A stretch of 64,000 bases of DNA from Diaporthe sp. PMI_573. Taxonomy: Eukaryota > Ascomycota > Sordariomycetes > Diaporthales > Diaporthaceae. The DNA lies in assembly GCA_021399435.1 (NCBI GenBank), contig JAJTUP010000024.1:744001-808000 (forward strand), given 5' to 3'. The notes beneath the pieces were generated by a model, which ran no database searches, was not told the DNA's origin, and saw only the letters and a program-made list of their open reading frames with translations. The translations under genes were made by a program, and so were the position numbers. Each line of letters opens with the position of its first letter. The first letter of the stretch is position 1. Shown one piece after another: positions 1 through 10,175 of the stretch.

Positions 1-1295
1 ATGATGAGCCTGCGCTTGATCGCCCTCGCTACATTTGTGGCCGACAGGGGATTGGATCCAGAGCGGGTATAAGCGCACGTCGGGGAAAGCTGAGCCTACG
101 TGACCCAAGGGAAGCCCACTCGAGTCAGCTCGAACACTTTAATGCGGCGGGTAAACGAGACTATCTATTACACTGCTGTGAGTCTTGGGGAAGAAATGGC
201 TGCGGGGAACAGTGCGAACTCGGTCAAAGATCCTTGACAAACAAATATTCACCTCGGTGGGACTTCGTTTCTCCCGCGAAATTCTGAAACTTATCGTGTC
301 ATTGTCTCAGGAACCTTTCAAAGATATACGTATGATATTTTGATATTTAGACCATAATTAAGACTATCAGGGCTTCTTTATCCTTTTCTGTCAACACGAG
401 TTCGCCATGTTCGGCAACCAGGCTGTGGGTTTCAACGGAATGTGATGGAGCCCGCCGGACATTAACTCTACAGCAACATTCATGCGTCCCACATCGAGAC
501 AGTAAACCATACCGAATCATAATAGATGACTCATCATTGAGTTCACTCGAACAGTAAGATGTAGTTCATCCCGTTTATTCGATCGGCTAGAAGCGCGACG
601 GAAACTAACATGACCTATGGGTTGCAGGCCGACACTTCGGCCGAATGATCTGCGAACAGCTTCCTAAACTCAGCCGGGCCCCTGCCGTAGTTTCCTGAAT
701 ACTTAGAGCCGCACCTCTTAAGGCCAGGGGCCTGCGTGGCTATGCGCGACGCGTGTGCTATGCCATGCTCTCGATCCAGGGGAATGGCCCTCAAGCGCTC
801 CCCACCCTGCAATATTTGGAGACTCCCGCTTATACGGAACATCTATCCCGCGCTGAATAGCCCCGAGAAGTAACTTTACGACTGTCACGAGGCCTATCCG
901 TGTAACGCTAGAGAGTGGCAGTCACCATGTACACAGCCCGTGGGGCCTTGCGACGTAGCATCCGCAGACAAGCTTCTGTCGGCATTGGCGGAAATTTCGA
1001 CTAATTTAGCATATCCCATGCCACCATTGACCTGGAATCGGACGTGGGGCCTCTTTTGGGTTTGGGGAACCCCCGTGAATAGTATCATGTCGTCGCGACA
1101 ACGGTCGACCCCATGGGGAAACGAAAAAATGATAACTGAGCAGGCCTTACACATGGCGCGGTTTAAAAGCCCACAATCTTGCTGTTATTCGCTGATGGCA
1201 CTCGGGAGGTCTTCACCCATGAGTTGAACACGCTCGTGGACAAGCCCATCACACCGTTGCCCTTCGTTCTCTCTGCCAAAAGCGAATCAGACAAG
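1..1295. other. Intergenic, upstream of abfB
   Basis: No reading frame here has protein-like composition, a domain I recognise, or splice sites that extend one. The last few hundred bases before 1296 presumably hold the abfB promoter, but I see no clear TATA box. A gene ending left of the window cannot be excluded. Confidence 0.5.
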
Positions 1296-2795
1296 ATGTT
1301 CTCACGGTCAAGCCTCGCCGCCCTGGCCCTTGCTGCCATGGGCTCGCTCGTCTCAGCCGGGCCCTGCGACATCTACGCGTCCGGAGGCACGCCCTGCGTC
1401 GCCGCGCACAGCACGACCCGCGCCCTGTACAGTTCCTTCTCGGGCTCGCTCTACCAGGTGCGCCGCGGCTCCGACAGCGCCACGTCCAACATTGCCCCGC
1501 TGTCTGCCGGTGGTGTCGCCAACGCCGCCGCCCAGGACTCCTTCTGCTCCGGCACGACCTGCCTGATCACCATCATCTACGACCAGTCGGGCCGCGGGAA
1601 CCATCTCACCCAGGCTCCGCCCGGTGGTTTCCAGGGCCCGGAGGCCAACGGCTACGACAACCTGGCCAGCGCCATCGGCGCACCTGTGACGCTCAATGGC
1701 CAGAAGGCGTACGGTGTCTTCGTGTCTCCCGGAACTGGCTACCGAAACAACGCCGTCAGCGGCACGGCTACAGCTGACGCGGCCGAGGGCATGTACGCCG
1801 TCCTCGACGGCACCCACTACAACAACGGCTGCTGCTTCGACTACGGCAACGCGGAGACGAGCAGCACAGACACCGGCAACGGTCACATGGAGGCCATCTA
1901 CTACGGCACCTGCACCATCTGGGGCACAGGTTCCGGCAGCGGGCCCTGGCTCATGGCGGATCTCGAGAACGGCCTCTTCTCCGGCCAGAGCGCCGGCCAG
2001 AACACGGCGGACCCGACCATCACTAACCGCTTCTTCACCGCGGTCGTCAAGGGCCAGCCGGCCAACTGGGCGCTCCGCGGCGGCAACGCGGCGTCCGGCT
2101 CGCTGTCGACATACTACAACGGCGTGCGGCCTTCGGGTTACAACCCGATGAAGAAGGAGGGCGCTATCATCCTGGGTATCGGCGGTGACAACAGCATCAG
2201 CGCCCAGGGCACCTTCTACGAGGGCGTCATGACCTCGGGTTTCCCCTCGGACGCCACCGAGAACTCGGTCCAGGCCAACATCGTCGCCGCCAAGTACGCG
2301 ACGACCTCGCTGACGGGCGGGCCGGCGCTCACCGTCGGCAACTCCATCTCGCTGCAGGCCACCACCCCGGGCTACACGACACGATACATCGCACACACGG
2401 GGTCCGCCGTCAACACGCAGGTCGTCACCTCGAGCAGCGCCACGGCCCTCAAGCAGCAGGCGAGCTGGACAGTCCGCGCGGGGCTGGGCAACAGCGACTG
2501 CTTCTCGTTCGAGAGCCGGGACACGGCCGGGTCCTACATCCGGCACTACAACTTTGAGCTGCAGGTCGGCGCGTCCGACGGCAGCAAGCAGTTCAAGGAG
2601 GACGCCACCTTCTGCACGCAGGCCGGGCTCAACGGCCAGGGCTCGTCGATCCGCGCGTGGGGGTACCCGACGCGTTACATCCGCCACTACAACAACCTTG
2701 GCTATGCCGCGAGCAACGGTGGTGTTCACACGTTTGATGCGGCCTCGTCGTTCAACAACGATGTGAGCTTCGTGGTTGCCACTGGATTTGCTTAG
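1296..2795 (+). CDS. abfB: Secreted alpha-L-arabinofuranosidase B, GH54 with C-terminal CBM42
   Basis: A single-exon protein of 499 aa, the same length as Aspergillus AbfB. It releases terminal alpha-L-arabinofuranosyl residues from arabinoxylan and arabinan outside the cell. The frame is open further upstream, but the ATG at 1296 is chosen because it begins a clean signal peptide (MFSRSSLAALALAAMGSLVSA) directly before GPCDIYASGGTPCVAAHS, the usual mature GH54 start. The catalytic domain covers about residues 22-335. By homology the nucleophile is Glu224 (MADLENGLF) and the acid/base Asp298 (GIGGDNS). A CBM42 beta-trefoil follows (about 340-499) with the repeated (T/S)RYI(A/R)H and SYIRHYNFELQ motifs. 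No intron and no damage. The assignment is firm. Confidence 0.97.
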   Translation: MFSRSSLAALALAAMGSLVSAGPCDIYASGGTPCVAAHSTTRALYSSFSGSLYQVRRGSDSATSNIAPLSAGGVANAAAQDSFCSGTTCLITIIYDQSGRGNHLTQAPPGGFQGPEANGYDNLASAIGAPVTLNGQKAYGVFVSPGTGYRNNAVSGTATADAAEGMYAVLDGTHYNNGCCFDYGNAETSSTDTGNGHMEAIYYGTCTIWGTGSGSGPWLMADLENGLFSGQSAGQNTADPTITNRFFTAVVKGQPANWALRGGNAASGSLSTYYNGVRPSGYNPMKKEGAIILGIGGDNSISAQGTFYEGVMTSGFPSDATENSVQANIVAAKYATTSLTGGPALTVGNSISLQATTPGYTTRYIAHTGSAVNTQVVTSSSATALKQQASWTVRAGLGNSDCFSFESRDTAGSYIRHYNFELQVGASDGSKQFKEDATFCTQAGLNGQGSSIRAWGYPTRYIRHYNNLGYAASNGGVHTFDAASSFNNDVSFVVATGFA

Positions 2796-3276
2796 GGGGT
2801 TCGACGGGATGTTGAGGAAAAGAATTCAATTCACGACATAAATATGTAGCTAACATGCTCAATATATACTTTTTTTTCTTGTAATTGGAAATGTTCTCCT
2901 GCGCGTGAAAACTTGTATTGTGGATGAGGCATTACCATGGCTTGACAATGACCACAACTATGTAAGTATTGCCCTTTTTTTGTATGATGCTTGCTCTGTA
3001 TGGTTGACGCAATTTCAGAAAGTGAGTCCATTGCAGAGAATGAGTAAGGGTCTGACCCCTCACTTTGAACTCTGCTAATATGAACCGAGTTAATGTGGTC
3101 CAATATGAAATTACCCTGCAGATTTAGCCTCTGGACTTCATACTCTGCCATCAAAATCCAATGTTACACAGCAGGTGCGTCACTAGAGAACTTTAACTTT
3201 ACTTGAGGACTTTCGACACACGCAGCCTCCGCAATTCAAGCTCAAAGAACAATACTCTGATGCAAGATCATTCACA
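2796..3276. other. Intergenic, abfB 3' end and promoter of secreted-protein gene
   Basis: A moderately AT-rich spacer between two genes read in the same direction. It must hold the abfB 3' UTR and the promoter of the next gene. No coding potential, repeat or RNA gene is recognisable. Confidence 0.5.
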
Positions 3277-3893
3277 ATGCAGCTGAAGCTCGTCCTCATT
3301 ACGTCGGCGGCCTGGGCCTTGTCCATGCGCACTGTCCTCGCCCAGGAAGACGGCTTCTGCTACGACGCGGAGCAACACGCAGTCAAGTTCTCCGACCTGG
3401 GAAGCAGGCTGGAGATCACCCAGGCCCTCAACGAGACGTGTGGCACCCCTATCGGCGACCACACGTATGCCTGTAACGCGGCGGTATGTTTCCCATGAAA
3501 TCCAACCCGGGGGGAAGTGTAGAAGGACCCTACCTGCTAGTCAGTTAGAACCTCACAACGTCCCTTTTGACTAACATGAACGCCCACCCTCCTTCCCGCC
3601 GCGCGCAGAAAGCCCTCAACGTCCCCATGCCAAACAACGCCTCCCGCACCTTCGTCTTCCACTTCGCAAGCCTCCACCACGTGGAACAGAGCATCCCGGG
3701 CACCGGGCCCTGCGGCGGCGGCGAGGGCGTCTACCTCTCCCGCGCCAGCTGCGTCTACCTGGGAATGGCCGCGATCGACACGTGCGAGCGCGGCGGCGAG
3801 GTCACCATCAGCGAGAGCGTGTCTGCTGGCGGGGGAGGAGGAGAGGACGGGAAGCCCGTGTCGGCTTGGTTGCAGGTCATCCCGTACGTTTAG
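3277..3893 (+). CDS. Small secreted six-cysteine protein of unknown function
   Basis: Two exons, 3277..3483 and 3609..3893, joined in phase 0 across a 125-nt intron (GTATGT donor, GCGCAG acceptor), give 163 aa. The first 22 residues (MQLKLVLITSAAWALSMRTVLA) form a signal peptide, so the protein should be secreted. The mature part has six cysteines (FCYD, ETCGT, YACNA, GPCGG, ASCVY, DTCER), enough for three disulfides, and N-glycosylation sequons (NET, NAS). The C-terminal half carries a Gly-rich loop before SAWLQVIPYV. I recognise no domain. The even cysteine number appears only after splicing, which supports the model. It could be an effector or a cell-wall protein; nothing here decides. Confidence 0.75.
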
Positions 3894-4001
3894 TGGCCGT
3901 GGGTTTCAGATACGTATGGGGGGGGGGGTAGCATAACCCGTAGGCATTACACTTGGATTAAATGAATCAATCATTGAGACTGATTGCCAGCGGAGCCCTT
4001 G

Positions 4002-5308
4002 TCACTTGTCTGCCTTCAAGACCCTCGCGACTTCCCCCTCATCCTCTTCTTGCCGTTCAGCCAGCGCCTCTGCCTCGATCTCCGCCTCAACCTCTTTTTC
4101 CCGTCTGTCAAGGATTTTGTACCTTCGATGCTGTGCTCTCTCCAAGGACCTCTCGTAGTCGGCAAAGGTAGGATAATCCATGTTATTATACGCGCAGCAG
4201 TGCAGCCGAGGATCTCCGGCCGAATCGCGGAGGGGTTTGCGCTCCCAGAGGTCGCGGTAGATACCAGTCTTGTGAATAGGTTCCTCTGGGTCGATCCGAG
4301 TCAGGTTGGTCTGGCCTGGTAGGATCTGGAGGGGATTCAGAGCCCTGTTTGTCTGCTCATTGATATCGTCTTCTGATAGGAGAAAGTCCAGCAGACACTT
4401 TTTCTGTGTGTCGAGCAGCTGCCAGATTCGGTATGTTATGTTCTCGGCAAAGGAATGAAAGAAAATCGCGTTGGGCTAGATTATTTTGTACTTAGTATGT
4501 CTAGGAGACGAGTATGGACATATCTCTGCGTTAAATGCGGATGAGAACTTACATCTTCATGCGCCTCCCTCTGATGAGGTTCGCGACGGTCAAATAGGAC
4601 AACATCGCCGAAAATCCGTGCTTCAGCCCAGTAGCCCACGATGTCAGCTACCCCGTCCGGGTACTGGTCGTAATCCATGTACTGCTTGTGGAAGAACATG
4701 CTCGGGGGCTTGCCATCAGGATAATACTGGTAGAAGACCGTGTCATCTTCAGGCACCTCCCAAGTGGCCCAGTCCTGGTGCCCACCCAGGTTCAGGGCGA
4801 GGTTGTACAGGTATACCGCAACCTGATGAGTGGCGACGGCAACCATCTCGATCAGACGGGTCTTGAACGCCGCCGATCCCGGGGAAGCGGCATGGTAATC
4901 ATGTAGGAGCTTTATCCCGCATCAGCTAAAAGAACCATGCTCGTGGTGATTCGGGAATTTGATTATGATAGAGATAGATACCTTAAAATCGAATTGCAAC
5001 ACTTCTATATCAAACGTGGCACGGATCTCCTTGGTCTTCTCCAACACCCCAGGACAGAGTTCAAGGTGCTCACTCCGGACGGGGTGGTCCTCCGGCAGTA
5101 TCCGGTTTCGCACCTCGTTCGCCGTCCGGCTGAGCGGTGCGCCGTCAACAATCTCCGCGAGGGCAAGCTCCGCAGCGGGAGTGGACAGGACGCGGGAAAG
5201 TGCGCGGCTGAAGATGTCGCGATGGCGGTGTCCCAGATACTCGACTGATGCCCGGTGGGCGGCTGGCCTGGGTGAGGCTGAAGCCTCTTCTGTGGAAAAG
5301 GATGTCAT
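4002..5308 (-). CDS. Conserved ascomycete protein of unknown function, 385 aa
   Basis: Three exons on the minus strand, 5308..4982, 4909..4553 and 4475..4002, both introns in phase 0 (72 and 77 nt), sum to 386 codons. The start at 5308 (MTSFSTEEASASP) is preferred; an in-frame ATG 34 codons upstream (5410) is possible. No signal peptide or membrane segment. The core contains HQVAVYLYNLALNLGGHQDW, GYWAEARIFGDVVLFDRRE and FAENITYRIWQLLD, a pattern I recall from uncharacterised ascomycete proteins, without an assigned function. The last about 45 residues are highly charged and probably coiled. Its 3' end faces the secreted-protein gene (convergent, about 110 bp apart). Confidence 0.8.
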
Positions 5309-5765
5309 GTTTAAAAGATTGGAATTCAGACTGGTTGATTTGACATGTTCAGGTCTTGCAGACTTGGTAGTTGTTTGATTGCATTTAAAGAGCCAGAACA
5401 GTGGGGACATAGAGTTGTTGGTTGATGCCTAGTTGGCTCTGGCTATCGTGGGCTCCGGGTCCACCACCTCGCCCCCGCTCCAATCTCATGATCTCTATGC
5501 TAACCTTGCCTCGACTCTGACGAGGCTGCCCTCCATTGCGTCGACTTGGTGATGGGGAGAGAGAAGAGGGCGGTTGGAGGAAAAGTGATCTACACCACCC
5601 ACACTCCTAAAACGGAATCAAGTACAGATCACAAGACTCACCGCACGCAGTATGCATCATCATCAATGAAAAAAAAAAAAAACCTTTAACATTATAACAC
5701 ATATGCTATTCGCCCCCCCCCTCTCAAAAACACCAAACCATCCATCCATGTAGTGATTGATGCGT
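5309..5765. other. Spacer between two minus-strand genes
   Basis: Contains the promoter of the 385-aa gene (right of 5308) and the 3' UTR of the peroxin-like gene. A run of 14 A near 5670 and a C-rich run near 5716 are the only notable features. Confidence 0.5.
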
Positions 5766-7943
5766 CTATTCCAGACCCATGACAGCCTCATCACCAATGC
5801 CCCAGGACCCACCCCGCCGGTCCTTGGAGATCTCCAGCCCCAGCCCGGGCCCCAGGCTCGCCTGGTCATCCTCGCTCTGCACCTCGCTAGTGCGCCGGGC
5901 CCGTCCGCCCACCGAGTACGGCGACACCACGGCCGACCGCGGGCTGCTGGTGACGCTTTCGTCGCGTCTGTGCTGCTTGATGCCCGCGGCTGCGGCCGCG
6001 GTATTGTCAGTCACCCGGCGCCGCAGCGAGGGAATGAGCCTCATTGACCGGGACGATGTCGACAGCACCGATGACGCGTCGTCCTTTTCCTTTTCTTTGT
6101 TACTGTCTGGGCTCCCCACGTCTTCCTCCTTTATCTCTTTGAGAGAGTCATTCGTCCGATGGAGGTCAGGCATGCTCATAGTCTCGTTGTTCGGCGAGAA
6201 TGTAGTGATAGGCGGCGCTAGGGTAGGCGTCCTCGGCTGGGGTGGGAAGGATGATCGTGGTTCTAAGGTTTGTGTTGGTGAGGTTTCCTGGGGAGGCTCT
6301 TTTGCTTGTTCCGTCTCATCGTCGCTGTCTACCTCTACCAGCTCGGCGTCACGGTACCACTTCCGCCTTCGCGTCCATCTACCCCAGCCATCTTGGCCGC
6401 GTTTGCCATTTTGCCACTACGCGAGGTTGTCAGTTGCTGATCAGTGCATGACGACTTGTTCCGTTGGGCGTACCTTGTTGTCATAGAATATCCAGCCATT
6501 CTTACCGCCATCGCCATCGTAATTCCACTCGGCCTCAGCAGCCCCACCATTCGCCGACTCGTCAGACACGCCATCCACCCTCCACCTGCTTCCACGAACC
6601 CACCGCCACCGCATGCTGCTGTCGTCGTCGACTCCAGGTAGCTCAAACTTTTCCTTGGGCGGCACAGGATTATTGTGCTCGTCAGTCCAGGCTGCTCTCT
6701 CGTAGGCGAACAGACTATTTGTCCAACCGAGCCCAACCCACCGGCGCTGGTTCTCGTATATGATGAAAGTGAACCTGACGCCGGCATCGTTTGCCCCACG
6801 GGCCCGGCGTATCGCCTTCGTCAGCTCGGATTGTGCTTGGGCTCTGGCGGTTGACGATGGCTCCTTGGATTTGGACGGCTCCTTTTCGAACGTAGGGTGC
6901 TCAACCCCATTGATCTTGGCCTTGTTGGCCTTCTCCGGCATAGCAACATCCAAGCCCGTAATGAGTGCCACGAACTTTCTTACGCTCGCGCTGCGCCACA
7001 GTATCGTCCTCCCCGCCTTCACCACCCGGGCATGCCATGTGAGTATTATGGTTCCGAAGACGAGGACGACCCTCCGCGTCGAGATGACCCTGAAGGGAGG
7101 GAAGGTCAGGGCGACCCAGAAGGGAGTGCACATCAATATCCGTACGAACAGCGTTGTCAAGGCGGGCCTCGTCGTTGCACTGGTCGCCGTGCGCTGGGTG
7201 CTGAGAAAGTCTGTCAACTCCAACAGGGGCTCCATGAGAATATTACACCTCGCAGTGAGCTCCTTCAGTGTCTCCACGATCTCGTCGAGCGTCTTTTGGT
7301 GTTTTGTGTTTGTCGCCTCCGACCCGGCCCTCGAATGCTGTCCTCCCGCGGCTCCCGCGGCCACATTTGCAGCTGCCGGACCCGAGTTCTCGGTCGACGC
7401 CTTCTTGCCCTTGCCCTTGGAACTCTTTGGGGCACTACCGCCTCCCGCACCGCCGTCCTCATTCCAGCCACTGCTGCTCAGAGGGCTGAACCGCCTACCA
7501 TACATGCCCGATATCACGATCAGGACCAGCACCACAGGCCCTGCAAAGCGCACCGCGACATCTCCGTACAGCACTGTGGCCCAGAAGACAGCGACCAGCA
7601 GGAAGCTCTCCCAAGGATCGCTCGTGGTCCAGCTGAACAGCCCAACGAGCTTGTTCAAGGGCAGGAGGAAGGGGTGGCTGTATGCGAGGGCGCGGGTGAC
7701 CTGGGGAGGGGTGGCCAGGAGCAGCGGGGACTTCTGGTGGACGAGGATGGTTGAGAGTCGCTTGGCGGCTGAGACGGGCTGGGAGGAGGACAGAGTGGCG
7801 GGGGAGAAGGAGGCATAGGTCGGCTTTGGCTCGGCGGCGGCGGCGCCTAGGTAGGAGGCCGGGCCGTCATCGTTGCGGCTTGGCGATTGGGTGGAGGAGG
7901 AGCTGTCGAGGGTGTCGCCTCGTTGGCGACGAGGGGTGGACAT
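5766..7943 (-). CDS. Dysferlin-domain peroxin, Pex23/Pex30 (Pex24p) family
   Basis: Two exons, 7943..6474 and 6416..5766, spliced in phase 0 over a 57-nt intron, give 706 aa. The N-terminal half has hydrophobic segments (about residues 80-145 and 265-310) typical of the integral peroxisomal/ER membrane peroxins that control peroxisome number and ER contact. The DysF domain follows: a DysFN-like stretch (WVGLGWTNSLFAYERAAW, about residue 400) and a DysFC part (RWRWVRGSRWRVDG, about 440) that ends with GWIFYDNKWQNGKRG, DGWGRWTRRRKWYRDAELVE across the splice junction. Completion of the DysFC motif by exon 2 strongly supports the intron. The C-terminal about 140 residues are disordered and rich in Ser, Asp and Glu. 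Which of the fungal Pex23/24/29/30/32 paralogues it is cannot be settled here. Confidence 0.9.
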
Positions 7944-10175
7944 GTGGGTTAGCCAGGGGATTTCCTGTGTCAGAGGGAAGAGGGCTGATTGTTAGCGAGG
8001 CTGATGTGTGGCGTATGGAAGCGCCGGGTGTTGAATATGCTATTTCAACGGGAGGGAGGCTGGTTGGGTTGAAAATGAGGCGCTGGCAAGCTCATGCGCT
8101 TGGGCAGGATCGGGGGATCCGGGGCATGACTGTTGGTTGCATTGGAGGAGTCAAGACCGGATAGGCTGGATGAGGAGCAGGAGGGGAACAAGATGTCGTC
8201 GCTATGCAGGTGCAGCGGGCGGAGGCAGTCGAGTCGAGGAGAGCATGAAGAGGAGTGACGCCAATAGCAAACAGCGAGTGACGTTGCCACCTCCGATGGC
8301 CGTGGTGCTCCGGGGAGGAAGCTCCCAGGTGCCTGCCTGGCTGCACTTGCGCACTGGTCACACTGGCGTGCGCCAAGGCCAGGCGAGCTGGTGGCATGAG
8401 CAGCCGCCTGCGCCTGCCCCAGCCAGGGCAACATTTGTCGCGGAGTGAGGCAGCATTGGGGGTGCAGGTGCAGATGGGATGAGGTTTGCGATGGAAAAGG
8501 AAGGGAAAACAATCAATATGGACTCACGATCGCAGCCATCTAAGTCAGTCGCAGCTCCCCTGGTCTGTTGCCCCTCCTGCGCGGCAAGCAAAGCTGCACG
8601 TCGCACCTGCCAGATCCACCGCCCAGCACTGCTTGCCTTGCTTGCCCTTGCAAACACCGCTCTTTTGCGCTCCGGTCTGCCAGCCTGCCAGCCGCTGCAG
8701 ACTGCTCCGTTCCGTCTCTGCCGGTGCCTGAACGGGAAACTGTGGGCTACGACGTCATCGGTTGTGCAGGGCCAGCGACAACAGCGATCGTGTCGAAATG
8801 TCGGGGGAGGGGAGTTGTGCAAAAGTGATCTAATGTCAGGATATGCGAGGAAGAGGTGAGAATGAGTGTGTATTACAAGCGAATTCGAACGCGATCCCAT
8901 TTCGTCCACCGTCGGCCATTCCGGCTGCACAAGGAACCAAGCGCAGACGGTGGCCACGTGAGCCGCCGAAACTGTGAGCCTGGTCCGACTTGTGCTCCAT
9001 CCTGGGCACCATCACATGCAAATTCCAGCAATCCGTCCCGCCTAACTTGACAGCGTAGCATCCCCCACGTCCAACCAGGGGCAGCAGCCCGACGACCGAG
9101 ATAACATTTTGTACCCACTTCGTGGCATTTTGCCATCACAGTCCGAGATGCAAAGTGTACAACCATTGCCCGAAATGTCAAAATGTGGACACTGTATCGC
9201 AGTTTCCACATCGTCTCACCTGACGACGACAACCCCGACCCCCAACAGATCGCCTGGCAGGTGGCTTGGAGACCTTCGTCACGAGCGACTGCGACTCCAC
9301 AATTCCACACCCAGTTGATACTGCCTAGCTGCAGGCAGAAGGTCATCTCTCAGCAGGTCACCCCACGGCAGGAAGATGGCCAGGCCTGCCACCAAGGGCA
9401 GGGATAGCAAAGGCATGATGTTTGCCTCGAGAGCACAGCAAGCTGGAGAAGCTGAGCTCCCCTTGAAGTGTCAAAGTCGAGAACATCCCACCAGAGGCTA
9501 TCCTGCCAGAATTCATCCCAAAGAAAACCATACTACAGGATGGTCTCACACAGGATGGTGTCCCACAGCAGCTTATCCACAACAAGTGCTCCACAGAAGT
9601 TAATCCAAGCAGCCCATGTATCACCAGAACTAGTCAGGAACTTCTCAATCAATAGTAAATCATCGAGCTTTTTATTCTCGGACGGTTTGCTTTTCTCCCG
9701 CCCATCAGTCAGTCAATCAGCCAGTAAGTAAATTCCAGCAGTGGGTATCGATCAAATGCCTCCCCGAAAAAAAAAAGTTCCATGCCATGCTATGTCGAGC
9801 CCTTGCTGCCATTTGATATTCACCCACATCCACCACCGCAATTATGTACCTGGCAGCTTCTTTTCGGCCCCTCCTTATTACACTCGCCCCTAGTATGCTG
9901 TACAAACGAATGAGACATGCGGTTCCCTCCACACAACCAAGCCAGAAAACGAGATGCATGAGATAAGCTGCCTGTCCGTGAGGATGAGCTCGAAAAAAGA
10001 ACCCGCAAAGTAAGCAAATTTTCAAGCCAATTAGCAATCCTTGTGTTGGGAAAAGGAAAGGAGAGGCAGATACCCCAAGAAAGGAAAAGCACCGCAACCC
10101 TGGTATTTCCTTCCGTGAATGAGAAAGGAATCAAATCCGACAAGGACGACGATGGAGAGGCGAATACTGAATCCC
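7944..10175. other. Intergenic 2.2 kb: promoter of peroxin gene, 3' flank of polyQ gene
   Basis: Normal GC content. Several frames stay open for 100-200 codons here on both strands, but their composition is Pro/Ser/Arg-rich with no conserved pattern, as expected by chance in GC-rich leader DNA. The part near 7944-8900 probably carries a long 5' leader of the peroxin gene. Confidence 0.45.

Noticed and set aside
1353..2729. 458-codon open frame on the minus strand across abfB
   Set aside because: It is the antisense shadow of the GC-rich arabinofuranosidase gene; composition is Arg/Val/Ala-rich without motifs.
6760..7818. 352- and 285-codon plus-strand frames over the peroxin gene
   Set aside because: Antisense shadows of a gene with clear DysF motifs and a supported intron.
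8358..8957. 199-codon minus-strand frame upstream of the peroxin gene
   Set aside because: No conserved pattern, Pro/Ser/Arg-rich; most likely leader or promoter DNA.
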